Positions 7,331 through 16,238 of a stretch of DNA of 33,992 bases are shown here, one piece after another. This stretch comes from Elusimicrobia bacterium GWC2_64_44 (GTDB taxonomy: Bacteria; Elusimicrobiota; Elusimicrobia; Elusimicrobiales; UBA9959): NCBI GenBank assembly GCA_001799845.1, contig MGUG01000006.1:1-33992 (forward strand). The letters run 5' to 3'. The notes under the pieces were generated by a model. The model saw only the letters and a program-made list of their open reading frames with translations, made no database searches and was not told the origin of the DNA. Position 1 is the stretch's first letter, and each line of letters starts with the position of its first letter. The position numbers and the translations under genes are program-made.

Positions 7331-8940
7331 CGGCCAAACCCAAAGTGCTGCTGATCTACCCGGGCAACAAGACCTGGGGCTTTACCTACCCGATGGGGCT
7401 GCTCTACGTGGCCAACGCCCTGCAGAAGGACGGCATAGAGGTTTCCCTGCTCCACCTGGGCACCGGCACCCTGGAAGATCTGAAGAAAGACGACTACCTC
7501 TTCGTCGGCATGACGATGATGGTGGGCGAAATGGTGGGCAAGGGCCTGGAGGCGGCGCGGCTAGTGAAGGCCAACAACCCCGCCACGCCCATAGTGCTGG
7601 GCGGGGTCTATCCCTCCATACTGCCGGAGCAGGTGCTCGCCAACCCGCTCATCGACATCGCCGTCATAGGCGAGGGCGAAGAGACCGCCAGGGAGCTGGC
7701 GGCCGCCTTGCTCAGCGGGGCCGACCTCGGCGGCGTAAAGGGGCTGGCCTACAAAAAAGGCGGCTCGGTGGTCACCACGCCGGCGCGGGAGCTTTTAGAC
7801 CTGGAAACCCTCGACCAGGACCTGCCATACAGCCTGCTGGGCGACATCTTCACCAAGTCCACCGTGGTGCCCATACACACCTCCCGCGGCTGCCCGTACC
7901 GCTGCGCTTTCTGCTACAGCCCGCTCTTCAACAAGCGCCGCTACCGCTTCAAGAGCGCGAAGAAAGTCGTGGACGAGATAGAGTTCATCGTCGGGAAGTA
8001 CGGCATCCGCAATTTCAACTTCGACTACGAGGACGAATTCCTGGTCAACACCGACCGGGCGGTTGAGATCTTCGAGGACCTGCTGCGGCGGGGGCTGAAG
8101 ATCCGCTGGACGGCCTTCTGCCGCTTCGATTCCTTCTGCACCGCCCGCGCCAAGTACGGGGAGCGCTTCATAAAGCTGCTCAAGGACTCCGGCTGCTTCT
8201 ACCTCAGCTTCGGGGCCGAGTCCGGCTCGCAGCGCCTGCTCGACGAGGTGATCAAGAAGGACATCACAGTGGAGCAGATCGTCTCCACCTCGGCGGTGCT
8301 CAGGGACCACCAGCTGATCCACCGCGTTTCCTTCATCAACTGCTTCCCCGGCGAGACGCGCGCGGACCTGGAGGAGACCTTCAAGGTCATCGACCGCATC
8401 TCGGAAGGCAACCGCTACCTCGCGCTCGGCCTCTTTAACCTGATCCCGCTGCCCAAAACGGCCATCATGGAGCGCCTGCAGCGGGATCACGGCTACGTCC
8501 CGCCGGCCACCATGGAAGGCTGGGCCGACCACATCCCGACCCGCCGCGAAAGCGTGACCTGGCACTCCAAAGAGCACGCGGACTTCTGCTTCGCCGCCTC
8601 GCGCATGGCCAACAACTCGGCCTTCAACCAGGACTTCCGCTCCTACGCCGAATACAAGGATTTCATACATACCTCCAGCGGCGCCTATCCCGGCGGCTAT
8701 CCCGCCTACCTGGTGGCCAGGCTGCAGCGCTTCCGCTACAAGCGCCGCTGGTTCTACTACAACGTCGAAGTCATAATCTTCGCCTGGGTCCGGCGCTACG
8801 CCGTCATCGCCACCAATTTCCTGGTCAACTCCATCCTGAAGAAATACCTCTCAGACTCCGCGTTCGCCGCCCTGAAAAGATTCTTCGGCAAGGACGCCTG
8901 GGCCGCCGGCGGCAAAGACGACGCCGGCACCGCCGCGTAA
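7327..8940 (+). CDS. B12-binding radical SAM protein (first of four)
   Basis: 537 residues. The N-terminus is a cobalamin-binding-type Rossmann domain: KVLLIYPGNKTWGFTYPMGLLYVANAL, GGVYPSILPEQVL, and IGEGEETARELAAAL at about residues 115-125. The radical SAM core follows with the cluster motif CPYRCAFC (Cys189, Cys193, Cys196), FDYEDEF, and the SAM-contacting GAESGSQRLLD block. The C-terminal 150 residues are specific to this protein and basic. B12-radical SAM enzymes typically methylate unactivated carbons or rearrange skeletons; the substrate is unknown. It sits in the glycan unit just before a methyltransferase. Classic cobalamin DxHxxG is absent, as is common in this superfamily. Confidence 0.88.
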   Translation: MTAKPKVLLIYPGNKTWGFTYPMGLLYVANALQKDGIEVSLLHLGTGTLEDLKKDDYLFVGMTMMVGEMVGKGLEAARLVKANNPATPIVLGGVYPSILPEQVLANPLIDIAVIGEGEETARELAAALLSGADLGGVKGLAYKKGGSVVTTPARELLDLETLDQDLPYSLLGDIFTKSTVVPIHTSRGCPYRCAFCYSPLFNKRRYRFKSAKKVVDEIEFIVGKYGIRNFNFDYEDEFLVNTDRAVEIFEDLLRRGLKIRWTAFCRFDSFCTARAKYGERFIKLLKDSGCFYLSFGAESGSQRLLDEVIKKDITVEQIVSTSAVLRDHQLIHRVSFINCFPGETRADLEETFKVIDRISEGNRYLALGLFNLIPLPKTAIMERLQRDHGYVPPATMEGWADHIPTRRESVTWHSKEHADFCFAASRMANNSAFNQDFRSYAEYKDFIHTSSGAYPGGYPAYLVARLQRFRYKRRWFYYNVEVIIFAWVRRYAVIATNFLVNSILKKYLSDSAFAALKRFFGKDAWAAGGKDDAGTAA

Positions 8941-8950
8941 AAGGAACCGC

Positions 8951-9838
8951 ATGAAAGAGACACTGGAAGGCAGGCTCAAGAACCTCATCAAGCTCTTCGT
9001 AAAAGACAAGGCGCTGCTGCGCTCCGCCGGGCTGTTTTACGAGGACGTCAAATATTTCGTCCTCTTCTTCCTGCGCTACCCCGTGGAATACGCCGTCTAC
9101 CGCTACAGCCTGCTGGCCGGGAAACCTTACTTCGGCCTGGTGATGCAGGCCTGGATGACCATCCCGGAAAGGGCGGCGTGGATGCGCAAGGCGGTAGCCG
9201 CCGTCAAGGGCGGCGGCCCGGTGAACATCCTCGAGATCGGCTGCTGGGCCGGCCACTCGGCCACCGTCTGGGCCGGGGCCCTCAAAGAATTCCACGCCGG
9301 CCGCGGCAGGCTGGTCTGCGTGGACCCCTGGAAGAGCTATATTTCCCTGGAGAAGCACGACACCAGCCGCTTCATGTACCGCCAGATGGAGGCGGGGCTC
9401 AAGAGCGGCGACATCCTGCGGCTGTTTTTCCACAATATCCGCTCGGCGGGGGCGGAAGAGCTGGTCCTGACCGTGCGGGCCGAATCCCGCGAGGCCCTCA
9501 AATACCTGGCAACAGACTCCTTCGACATCATTTACGTCGACGGCGACCATTCTTACGACGGGGTGATGTCGGACCTGCGGCTCTCCGCGCCCCTGCTCAA
9601 GGACGGCGGCTTCCTCTGCGGCGACGACCTGGAGCTGCAGTACGGCCAGGTGGACAAGGCGGCCATCGAGCCGGTCAAGAACCTTAATTTCGCCACCGAC
9701 CCGGCCCAGGAAACGGGCTACCACCCCGGGGTCACCCTGGCCCTCTGGAAGTTTTTCGGGGCCGACGTCTCCGCCTATAACGGCTTCTGGCTGATGCGCA
9801 AGACCGGGCCCGCCTGGGAGAAGGTTACGCTCGGCTGA
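8951..9838 (+). CDS. Class I SAM-dependent methyltransferase (Methyltransf_24-like)
   Basis: 295 residues. Motif I is ILEIGCWAGHSA (Glu95 to Ala104), the acidic ribose-binding residue falls in LVCVDPWKSY, and the IIYVDGDHSYDGVMSDL block (about 190-206) is typical of cephalosporin-hydroxylase/Methyltransf_24-type enzymes that methylate sugar or macrolide hydroxyls. The N-terminal 70 residues are helical and basic with an amphipathic FVLFFLRYPVEYAVYRY segment, possibly membrane-associated. AAGGA lies 5 nt before the ATG, and the gene starts 10 nt after the previous stop, so it belongs to the same operon. O-methylation of a glycan is the inference. Confidence 0.8.
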   Translation: MKETLEGRLKNLIKLFVKDKALLRSAGLFYEDVKYFVLFFLRYPVEYAVYRYSLLAGKPYFGLVMQAWMTIPERAAWMRKAVAAVKGGGPVNILEIGCWAGHSATVWAGALKEFHAGRGRLVCVDPWKSYISLEKHDTSRFMYRQMEAGLKSGDILRLFFHNIRSAGAEELVLTVRAESREALKYLATDSFDIIYVDGDHSYDGVMSDLRLSAPLLKDGGFLCGDDLELQYGQVDKAAIEPVKNLNFATDPAQETGYHPGVTLALWKFFGADVSAYNGFWLMRKTGPAWEKVTLG

Positions 9839-9849
9839 GGCGCGAGGCC

Positions 9850-11064
9850 ATGGGTAAAACTCTGCTGCTTTCGAAGCTGAGCCCCGGCAATCCCAACGAC
9901 GTGGGCGGGGGCTACCAGCGCGAGTTCATCAAGAACGGCGCGCTCTTCCTGGATTACAGCGACATTTACGACCAGCGCGGCCACGCGGGGGCGCAGGCCT
10001 TCATCCTGGACTTCGTGCGCAGCCGCGGCGTGGACACGCTGGTCTACGCGGCCGACTCGACCTCGTTCCACTTCCCCCCCTCTTTTTTCCGCGAGCTGGG
10101 CCGGCACGCCTACACGGCGATGCTGGCCGGGGACACGGTCTATTATTTCGACGTGCGCGACAAGTTCTACGCGGCCGAAACCGATCTTTTCATCATCCTG
10201 GACTCCTTCCAGCGGGCCGACGAGTTCCGCGCGCTGGGCGGGGACGCGCTGGTACTGCTCAGCTCCTACGACAGGACCCGCTACGTGCGGTACGAAGACC
10301 GCACGAAGACGATAGACGTCTCCTTCGTCGGGGCGTACGCGGGCAGGCAGGACAGGATAGACGGGGTTAACTATCTGCTGAAGAACGGCATAGACGTGAA
10401 AGCTTACGGCTACGGCGCGCCGGGAGGCCAGCTGACGCTGGACGAAATGGTGGCCGTCTTCAACAGGACCAGGATCAACCTTAATTTCACCGGCGCCAGC
10501 GCCGGCAGCCGCCTCAACGCCAGCAACCCGATACCCCTGGGCGCAAAGCAGCTGAAAAGCCGCCAGGTGGAAGCCGCGCTCTGCGGCTCCTTCGCCCTCT
10601 CCGAGGACGCGCCGGGCATGGAAGAGACCCTGAAGCCCGGTGAAGAGATGGCGCTGTTCAGCACCAGGGAGGAAATGCTGGAGAAGATCCGGTACTACCT
10701 GGCCCACGAGGACGAGCGCGAAGCCATAGCCGCCCGCGCCTACGCGCGTTCCGTGAAGGACCACGACGTAAGTATCGAGATACCGAAATTAATGGCGGAG
10801 ATAGAACGTCGGCGGCTGGCCGGCAGGCCCGGGAGGGCCGTCGCGCCCCCCGACGCCGTCTTCCTGCGGAATTTTTCATCCTACAGGCTGCTTTATATAT
10901 TGAAATTCCTCAAGCGCCTGAAACTCAGGTTCGCCCTGGAAGAGCTGCTCCTGATGCTCCGGCTGGGCACCGCGGACCTGCCGCAGCTCTACACCTTCTT
11001 CGTCGAGGAAATAGTGGACAAATTCCCGAGAACCAAAGCCTTCCTGAAGAAGATCCTCTCCTAG
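9850..11064 (+). CDS. Second CgeB-like glycosyltransferase
   Basis: 404 residues. It carries the same C-terminal blocks as the protein at 4557: IDVSFVGAYAGRQDR, YLLKNGIDVKAYGYG, RINLNFTGAS, and EAALCGSFALSEDAPGMEETLKPGEE, then a YYLAHEDEREAIA helix. The N-terminal half differs, opening with LLLSKLSPGNPNDVGGGYQREF. The pair flanks the flippase/radical SAM/methyltransferase block, suggesting two successive sugar additions in one pathway. It begins 11 nt after the methyltransferase stop and ends the plus-strand operon. Its TAG stop shares the palindromic CTAG with the stop of the convergent gene at 11061, so the two genes overlap by 4 nt tail to tail. Confidence 0.82.
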   Translation: MGKTLLLSKLSPGNPNDVGGGYQREFIKNGALFLDYSDIYDQRGHAGAQAFILDFVRSRGVDTLVYAADSTSFHFPPSFFRELGRHAYTAMLAGDTVYYFDVRDKFYAAETDLFIILDSFQRADEFRALGGDALVLLSSYDRTRYVRYEDRTKTIDVSFVGAYAGRQDRIDGVNYLLKNGIDVKAYGYGAPGGQLTLDEMVAVFNRTRINLNFTGASAGSRLNASNPIPLGAKQLKSRQVEAALCGSFALSEDAPGMEETLKPGEEMALFSTREEMLEKIRYYLAHEDEREAIAARAYARSVKDHDVSIEIPKLMAEIERRRLAGRPGRAVAPPDAVFLRNFSSYRLLYILKFLKRLKLRFALEELLLMLRLGTADLPQLYTFFVEEIVDKFPRTKAFLKKILS

Positions 11065-12542
11065 TCGCCCAGGATCTTCCGCTTCAGCCTTATCTTCGTC
11101 ATCGCCTGAACGTGCTCGCGCGCCGCGCGGCCGAACTTCTTTTCTATCGAAGCGAGATAGCGCGGGTTCTTGAAATAGGCGTCGAAAGCGTAATCGCGGA
11201 AGGCCAGCACCTCCGCGGCGGTCAGGGTCTCGGTTGGCAGCGGCAGGAATTCGTAGCCCTGCTGCGCGTAGCCGACCCATTTGTCCGGCAGCGGCACGCC
11301 CTTGGCCAGGCACTCGTCGTACAGCGCCGAGCCGGGAGGCGCCATGGCCGCGAAGAAACTGGGAAAGGCGCAGTTGAGCTCGAGCGCCAGGTTGAAGGTC
11401 TCCTGCATGCTCTCCCAGGTGTCGCCCGGCAGGCCGAAGATGAAGTTGGCGCACAGGTCTATGCCGGCCTCGTGGATCTTGCCGACCACGCGGCGGATAC
11501 AGTCCCTGTCGTACTTGCCCTTGTGGGCTTTCTTCAGCACCTCGGGGCTGCCGGACTCGATGCCCAGCTTGAACCAGTTAAAGCCGGCCTGCTTAAGCAG
11601 CCGCAGTTCTTCCATCGGCATCGCGTCCACCCGGTCCACCCGGGCGAAGGCGCAGAAATTCAGCTTGTACTCCCGCTCCAGCAGCCCCCGGGCTATCGGC
11701 ATGTAGTGCCGCGCGTCGAAGACGTAGAGCTCGTCGATGAGGTTGATGTGTTTGACGCCGTACTGGCGGGCCAGGATGTCGAACTGCTTCAGCGCCCACT
11801 CCGGGCTCCAGTTGCGGATGCGGTGCTCGGCGAAGGTGGCGTGGATGGCGCAGAAGCTGCACTTATAGGGGCAGCCCAGGCTGGTGAACATCCCGGCGTA
11901 ATGGTTCCGGGTCTCGAGGCTCTGCAGGCTCATCCAGTTGAACGCCCGGTAATCGCCGCCGGCCATCGGCAGCAGGTCCCAGGCCACGTCGGGCAGTTCT
12001 TCCGTGAGGTTCTCTATGTTGGCCACCCGGTTGTTATGGCGGATCTCGCCGTTCTCGCGCCACCAGAGCCCCGGTACTTTCTCGTACGGGTCCTTCTTCA
12101 GGATGCCCAGCAAAGTATAAAAGCCCTCTCCCTGCGCCAGCAGGTCGCAGGCCTCTTCCCTCATGGTGCGCTCGGGCAGGGCGGAAGGATGCCAGCCGGT
12201 AAGGATCAGCTTGATGGCCGGGTTGCGGCCCTTGAGCAGGCGGCACAGCTCGCCTACCGCCGTCATCAGCGGCGCGCAGGTATTGGCCTGCTGGCCGTAC
12301 ACGACGATGGCGGTATACTCCGCCTTTTTCGCCAGGATCTCGGCCGCCGTCTCCTCCAGGTCCAGGTTGCGCACGTTGGCGTCCAGCAGGTCCACGGCGA
12401 AGCCCTGCTTGCGCACGAAGCCGGCCGTCAGGGCGGCCCAGAACGGCGGCTCCACGGCGGAGAAATCCTTGCTCAGCTCCTGGTAGACTTTTTTCTTTGT
12501 GCCGCCGATGTTCACCAGCAGCAGGTCGAGCCGTTCTGACAT
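11061..12542 (-). CDS. B12-binding radical SAM protein (second of four)
   Basis: 493 residues from ATG 12542; a GTG at 12548 overlapping the upstream stop (GTGA) would add two residues. The N-terminal cobalamin-binding-like domain contains VVYGQQANTCAPL, LTGWHPSALPERTM and LAQGEGFYTLLGIL. The cluster motif is CPYKCSFC (Cys224, Cys228, Cys231), followed by NLIDELYVFD and the KLGIESGSPEVLKKA and IFGLPGDTWESM blocks of the HemN-like radical SAM core. It is the last gene of the minus-strand transketolase unit, suggesting it acts on a product of, or in the same pathway as, the transketolase. Substrate unknown. Confidence 0.87.
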   Translation of the reverse strand: MSERLDLLLVNIGGTKKKVYQELSKDFSAVEPPFWAALTAGFVRKQGFAVDLLDANVRNLDLEETAAEILAKKAEYTAIVVYGQQANTCAPLMTAVGELCRLLKGRNPAIKLILTGWHPSALPERTMREEACDLLAQGEGFYTLLGILKKDPYEKVPGLWWRENGEIRHNNRVANIENLTEELPDVAWDLLPMAGGDYRAFNWMSLQSLETRNHYAGMFTSLGCPYKCSFCAIHATFAEHRIRNWSPEWALKQFDILARQYGVKHINLIDELYVFDARHYMPIARGLLEREYKLNFCAFARVDRVDAMPMEELRLLKQAGFNWFKLGIESGSPEVLKKAHKGKYDRDCIRRVVGKIHEAGIDLCANFIFGLPGDTWESMQETFNLALELNCAFPSFFAAMAPPGSALYDECLAKGVPLPDKWVGYAQQGYEFLPLPTETLTAAEVLAFRDYAFDAYFKNPRYLASIEKKFGRAAREHVQAMTKIRLKRKILGD

Positions 12543-12544
12543 AG

Positions 12545-13462
12545 TCACCCCACCCAGGCCTTGCGGCAGGCCTCTATGATCGCTTTCTTGCCGTAACCGT
12601 GGCGCTCGGTCACCGTCTCGCGCGCCGGACCGCCGAAGAAGAACTCGTCGGGCGGCCCCAGGCGCACGTATTTAGTACCTGCCCCGGCGGCGGCCAGCCA
12701 GGCGGCCACGCCGGCGCCGAGGCCGCCGTTCGGCGACGATTCCTCTACGACTATCATCGTCTTCGCCGCCGCGGCTATCCTGGCGAGCGCGGCGGTGTCC
12801 AGCGGCTTTACCGTATGAAAATGATAATGCTGCGGCCGCACGCCCGCCGCGGCAAGCTCCTTCAGCGCTTCCTGCGCCGCGTAAGCCTGCTCGCCGCAGG
12901 TCAGCACCGCGACCTTCTCCCCGGCGGTCATCAGGCGCGCGCGGCCCAGCACGGCCGGCTCCGCCCCCGCTACCGCCGGTTCGCCGAACTTGCCGATGCG
13001 CATGTAGGCCGGCCCCGGCAGCTCCAGGAGCTGCGGCAGCAGCGCGATCAGTTCCGCCGGATCGCAGGGCGCCGCCACGGTCATCCCGGGCAGCAGCGAC
13101 ATCAGCGCCAGGTCGTCCCCGGCGTGATGAGTGACGCCGCTGGACGCGTAGGCGTAGCCGCCGCCGGCGCCCACAAAGAGCACCGGCAGCCCGGGATAGG
13201 CCGCGCACACGCGGATCTGCTCGAAGGGGCGCGCGGTCATGAAGGAAGCTATGGAATAGGCTATCGGCCTGAAGCCTTCCTTGGCCAGCCCGGCGGCCAT
13301 ATTGACCATCTGGGCCTCGGCTATGCCGACGTTGACATAGCGCGTCGGATGCTTTTTTTCAAGATCGGTGAAGACCTGGTAGCCGAGGTCTCCGGTCAGG
13401 AAGACCACGCCGGGGTCCCTGTCGGCCGCGGCGCAAAGGGCGGTGGAGAAGGCTCGTCTCAC
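12545..13462 (-). CDS. Transketolase-like, C-terminal (pyrimidine-binding) subunit
   Basis: 305 residues. This is the pyrimidine-binding plus C-terminal domain half of a split thiamine-diphosphate transketolase. YVNVGIAEAQMVNMAAGLA carries the conserved cofactor-activating Glu49; SFMTARPFEQIR and VTHHAGDDLALMSLLPGMTV are family segments. The C-terminal domain has VEESSPNGGLGAGVAAWL and ERHGYGKKAIIEAC. It begins at GTG with an upstream GGGAGGAA, overlapping the stop of the N-terminal subunit gene (GTGA). Split transketolases occur in sugar-derived natural product and surface-glycan clusters as well as in pentose metabolism. Co-transcription with a radical SAM gene favours a specialised two-carbon transfer. 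Confidence 0.9.
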   Translation of the reverse strand: MRRAFSTALCAAADRDPGVVFLTGDLGYQVFTDLEKKHPTRYVNVGIAEAQMVNMAAGLAKEGFRPIAYSIASFMTARPFEQIRVCAAYPGLPVLFVGAGGGYAYASSGVTHHAGDDLALMSLLPGMTVAAPCDPAELIALLPQLLELPGPAYMRIGKFGEPAVAGAEPAVLGRARLMTAGEKVAVLTCGEQAYAAQEALKELAAAGVRPQHYHFHTVKPLDTAALARIAAAAKTMIVVEESSPNGGLGAGVAAWLAAAGAGTKYVRLGPPDEFFFGGPARETVTERHGYGKKAIIEACRKAWVG

Positions 13463-14292
13463 GGCTTCCTCCCGTAGATAGGCGCGGCGCCGAGCTCGGC
13501 GAGGGCCTTCACGCGCTCCTCCTCCGAGGGCACGCGGTAATGCCAGAGCACGTCATTCTCCATGAAGGAGACCTTGTTCTTCGTTCTGGCTATGATCACG
13601 GACGGCTTTCCCTTTTCAAAGGGGAAAGCGGAAAGGGTTTCCATCACGGTGCGCATGTCGGCCCCGTCGATGGTGCGGGCGGCCCAGCCGAAGGCGCGGA
13701 ACTTGCCCTCGAGGGAAGTGAAGCCGGCTATCTCGTCGGTCTTGCCTACGGCCTGGACGCCGTTGTAGTCCACCACGGCCAGAAGGTTCTCGAGCTTATG
13801 AGCGGCCGCGAACATGGCGGCTTCCCAGACGCTCCCCTCGTTGCACTCCCCGTCGCCGAGCAGCACGGCCGCGCGCGCGGCCGAGCCTTTAAGGCGCAGG
13901 CCGTATAGCATGCCGGTCGCCACGCCCAAGCCGTGGCCCAGGCTGCCGGCCGACATCTCCAGGGCCGGCAGCGTGTGCATGCAGGGGTGGTTAGGCAGGC
14001 AGGAGGTCTCGCGGTTGTATTCCGCCAGGGTCTCCACCGGGAAGAAACCGCGGTCGGCCAGCACCGCGTACAGGGCCGTGCAGCCGTGGCCCTTGGAAAG
14101 GATGAAGCGGTCCCGCCCCGGGTGCTTGGGCTCGGCCGGGAAATGTTTCAGCCAGCCGCCGTGGTAGAGCGCGACCAGCACGTCCACATAGGCCATAGAG
14201 GAGCACAAATGCCCCACCCGGCCGTCGCAGGCCATCTGCACGCAGGTGGCCCGTATCTCGCTGGCCTTCTTTTCCAGTTCTTCTATGGTCAT
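13459..14292 (-). CDS. Transketolase-like, N-terminal (diphosphate-binding) subunit
   Basis: 277 residues from ATG 14292, which begins MTIEELEKKASEIR as in other transketolase N-subunits; an upstream extension to 14337 looks non-coding. The thiamine diphosphate motif is GDGECNEGSVWEAAMFAA...VVDYN. SKGHGCTALYAVLADRG contains the conserved active-site His, and SAGSLGHGLGVATGM follows. It pairs with the C-terminal subunit encoded just downstream with a 4-nt overlap, so the two should form a heterotetrameric enzyme transferring two-carbon ketol units between sugar phosphates. First gene of the minus-strand unit, divergent from the Nudix gene. No strong ribosome-binding site is visible. Confidence 0.9.
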   Translation of the reverse strand: MTIEELEKKASEIRATCVQMACDGRVGHLCSSMAYVDVLVALYHGGWLKHFPAEPKHPGRDRFILSKGHGCTALYAVLADRGFFPVETLAEYNRETSCLPNHPCMHTLPALEMSAGSLGHGLGVATGMLYGLRLKGSAARAAVLLGDGECNEGSVWEAAMFAAAHKLENLLAVVDYNGVQAVGKTDEIAGFTSLEGKFRAFGWAARTIDGADMRTVMETLSAFPFEKGKPSVIIARTKNKVSFMENDVLWHYRVPSEEERVKALAELGAAPIYGRKP

Positions 14293-14388
14293 AGTATCGC
14301 GTAACCAATAATACAAAAAAAGCCGCCTTTCCCGCACCGCGCCGGCCCGGCCCCGGAGGATGAATATACTATAATATTCCCGAAGATT
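14293..14388. other. Divergent intergenic region between transketolase and Nudix genes
   Basis: This 96-nt region must drive both directions. On the plus strand TATAAT (14370-14375) precedes the Nudix ATG by 13 nt. On the minus strand TATTAT lies about 20 nt before the transketolase ATG. No clear -35 is seen for either. Confidence 0.5.
14362..14379. promoter_or_regulatory. Inverted repeat GAATAT-N6-ATATTC over the Nudix -10 box
   Basis: Half-sites GAATAT (14362-14367) and ATATTC (14374-14379) flank and overlap TATAAT (14370-14375). The symmetry and placement suit an operator, but the half-sites are short and AT-rich, so chance is possible. Confidence 0.35.
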
Positions 14389-14895
14389 ATGCCCAAAAGA
14401 CCAGAACCCGCCCGGAAGTCAGCCCCGAAGGCGCGGCTGCACCCGATGTACCGCCGCCGCAAGGCCGACCAGGACACCGTGATACGCTCCGGGGTAGGCG
14501 TTCTCATAAGGGACGCGGAAGGCCGCATCCTCCTGGAACGCCGCAGCGATTGCGGGTTCTGGGGCATACCGGGCGGGAGCGTGGACCCGGGAGAATCGGT
14601 GGAGCGCACCGCGGTCAGGGAAGCCCTGGAGGAGACCGGCCTGAAGGTCCGGGTGACGGGGCTTTACGGTGTCTATTCCGACGGGCGGACCCGGCTGGTC
14701 ACTTTTCCCGAACGGGTGGTGCAGCTGGTTGACACTATCGTCGAGGCCGAGATCACCGGCGGCCGGCTGAGGATCAGCAGCGAAAGCCTTGAATTGGCTT
14801 TCTTTTCGCTGGATAAGCTCCCCCGGGACATCGTGCCGCCGGCCATGGAGATCCTGAAAGACCTGCGCGCGGGCCGCACCGGAGTTCTCAGGTAG
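14389..14895 (+). CDS. Nudix hydrolase
   Basis: 168 residues. A complete Nudix box GX5EX7REUXEEXGU runs from Gly63 to Leu85 (GSVDPGE ... REALEETGL), the Mg-binding site that hydrolyses nucleoside diphosphates linked to another moiety. The basic N-terminal 30 residues (RKSAPKARLHPMYRRRK) are an extension. Within a sugar and radical SAM cluster it may act on a nucleotide sugar or clean up a toxic nucleotide, but Nudix substrates cannot be read from sequence. First gene of the rightward unit, with a radical SAM gene 32 nt downstream. The -10 is 13 nt before the ATG and no Shine-Dalgarno is present. Confidence 0.9.
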   Translation: MPKRPEPARKSAPKARLHPMYRRRKADQDTVIRSGVGVLIRDAEGRILLERRSDCGFWGIPGGSVDPGESVERTAVREALEETGLKVRVTGLYGVYSDGRTRLVTFPERVVQLVDTIVEAEITGGRLRISSESLELAFFSLDKLPRDIVPPAMEILKDLRAGRTGVLR

Positions 14896-14927
14896 GGCCC
14901 CGGCCCGCCGTTTCCCAAGGAGACATT

Positions 14928-16229
14928 ATGCGAGTCGGATTCGTGAACACGAGCGGCAGGCAGAACGAGAAGCCCTTCAGGATAGACCCCCTGGGCGCCC
15001 TCTACCTGCTGACTATCCTCGAGCGGGACTTCGGGGACCGCCTCGAACTGGACTACACCGACCTGCGCGGCGTGGCCGAAGACTCCGCCATCTACCATGT
15101 GCCCGAGCGCGACGTTTACCTGCACTACATTACCACCCCCGAGATAGCCGAGATCCAGCGCAACGTCGCCCGCATCCGCCGCAGCTACCCCAAGGCCCTG
15201 CATCTGGCCGGCGGCCCCCACGCCAACATCTTCCCCGAAGAGAGCCTCAAGACCTTCGACGCCATCTGCATAGGCGAGGGAGAAAAGATACTGCCGCAGA
15301 TGATCCGGGATATCCTGGATAAAAAACTTCAGAAGACCTACAGGGAAACCGGCGCTATAAACCTCGACGAGTACCCGTACCCGCTGCGCAAATACCTCCC
15401 CAAGTCGGCCATAGTGGACACCGGCATGCTGACCCGGAAACACGAGGCCCTGCTGGGCACCAGCCTCCTGGTCTCCCGCGGCTGCCCCTTTAACTGCCAT
15501 TTCTGTTCCAACCAGTACAAAGGCCCCACCCGGGTGCGCGCCCCGCGGCTGATCACGGAAGAGATCGAGTACCTAAAGCGCGAATACGGGGTGCAGGCCC
15601 TGCTCTTCAAGGACGACCAGGCCATACACGTCAACAAGGAGCTTTCCCGCTCGGTCCTGGAGGCTATCGGGAAGACCGGCATGCTCTGGCGCGGCCAGTC
15701 GCGGGCCAACGGCATACACCCGGACTCGGTGCGGCTGGCCAAAGAAAGCGGCTGCGTGGAGATAGCTGTGGCCATCGAGAGCGTCTCGCCGAAGGCGCTC
15801 AAGATCATGAACAAGAACATCGACCTGGCCAAGGCGAAGGATTATTTCAAGGTATTGCGCCAGAACGACATCGAGATCAAGCTGCTGCTGATCCTGGGCC
15901 TGCCCGGCGAGCCTAAAGATATCGCGCAGCAGACCATAGATTTCATAGAGGAAACGCAGCCTTCCAACGTTTCCCTCTCCATCCTCTGCCCTATCCCCGG
16001 CTCCGCCATCTGGAACGACCCGGCCAAATTCGGCATGAAGATAGACACCAGCGTCCCGTTCGAGAAATACATGTTCGCGTTCGGCCGTTTCGACGGCGAG
16101 GAGAAGGCCCCGCACTTCTTCGAATACGAAAAAGTCACGCCTTTCGGCGAGGGCATGAGCATGGACGAGATAGTGGCCAACCACGAAAAGGTCCAGGCCT
16201 ACCTGCGCGACCGGAAGATAAATTTTTAA
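14928..16229 (+). CDS. B12-binding radical SAM protein (third of four)
   Basis: 433 residues. Start set by AAGGAG 5 nt before the ATG. The cobalamin-binding-like N-terminus (MRVGFVNTSGRQNEKPF, DPLGALYLLTIL, LAGGPHANIFPEESL, AICIGEGEKILPQM) is followed by the cluster motif CPFNCHFC (Cys186, Cys190, Cys193). The core includes LFKDDQAIHVNKE, EIAVAIESVSPKAL and LLILGLPGEPKDIA. It is shorter at the C-terminus than the other three, ending AYLRDRKINF. Probably co-transcribed with the Nudix gene and with the radical SAM gene that starts 9 nt after its stop. Reaction unknown; methylation or carbon-skeleton chemistry is typical for the superfamily. Confidence 0.88.
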   Translation: MRVGFVNTSGRQNEKPFRIDPLGALYLLTILERDFGDRLELDYTDLRGVAEDSAIYHVPERDVYLHYITTPEIAEIQRNVARIRRSYPKALHLAGGPHANIFPEESLKTFDAICIGEGEKILPQMIRDILDKKLQKTYRETGAINLDEYPYPLRKYLPKSAIVDTGMLTRKHEALLGTSLLVSRGCPFNCHFCSNQYKGPTRVRAPRLITEEIEYLKREYGVQALLFKDDQAIHVNKELSRSVLEAIGKTGMLWRGQSRANGIHPDSVRLAKESGCVEIAVAIESVSPKALKIMNKNIDLAKAKDYFKVLRQNDIEIKLLLILGLPGEPKDIAQQTIDFIEETQPSNVSLSILCPIPGSAIWNDPAKFGMKIDTSVPFEKYMFAFGRFDGEEKAPHFFEYEKVTPFGEGMSMDEIVANHEKVQAYLRDRKINF

Positions 16230-16238
16230 CCCGGCCCC

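Noticed and set aside
14293..14609. Minus-strand frames over the transketolase/Nudix intergenic region
   Set aside because: No homology-like features; they cross the divergent promoters and antisense the Nudix gene.
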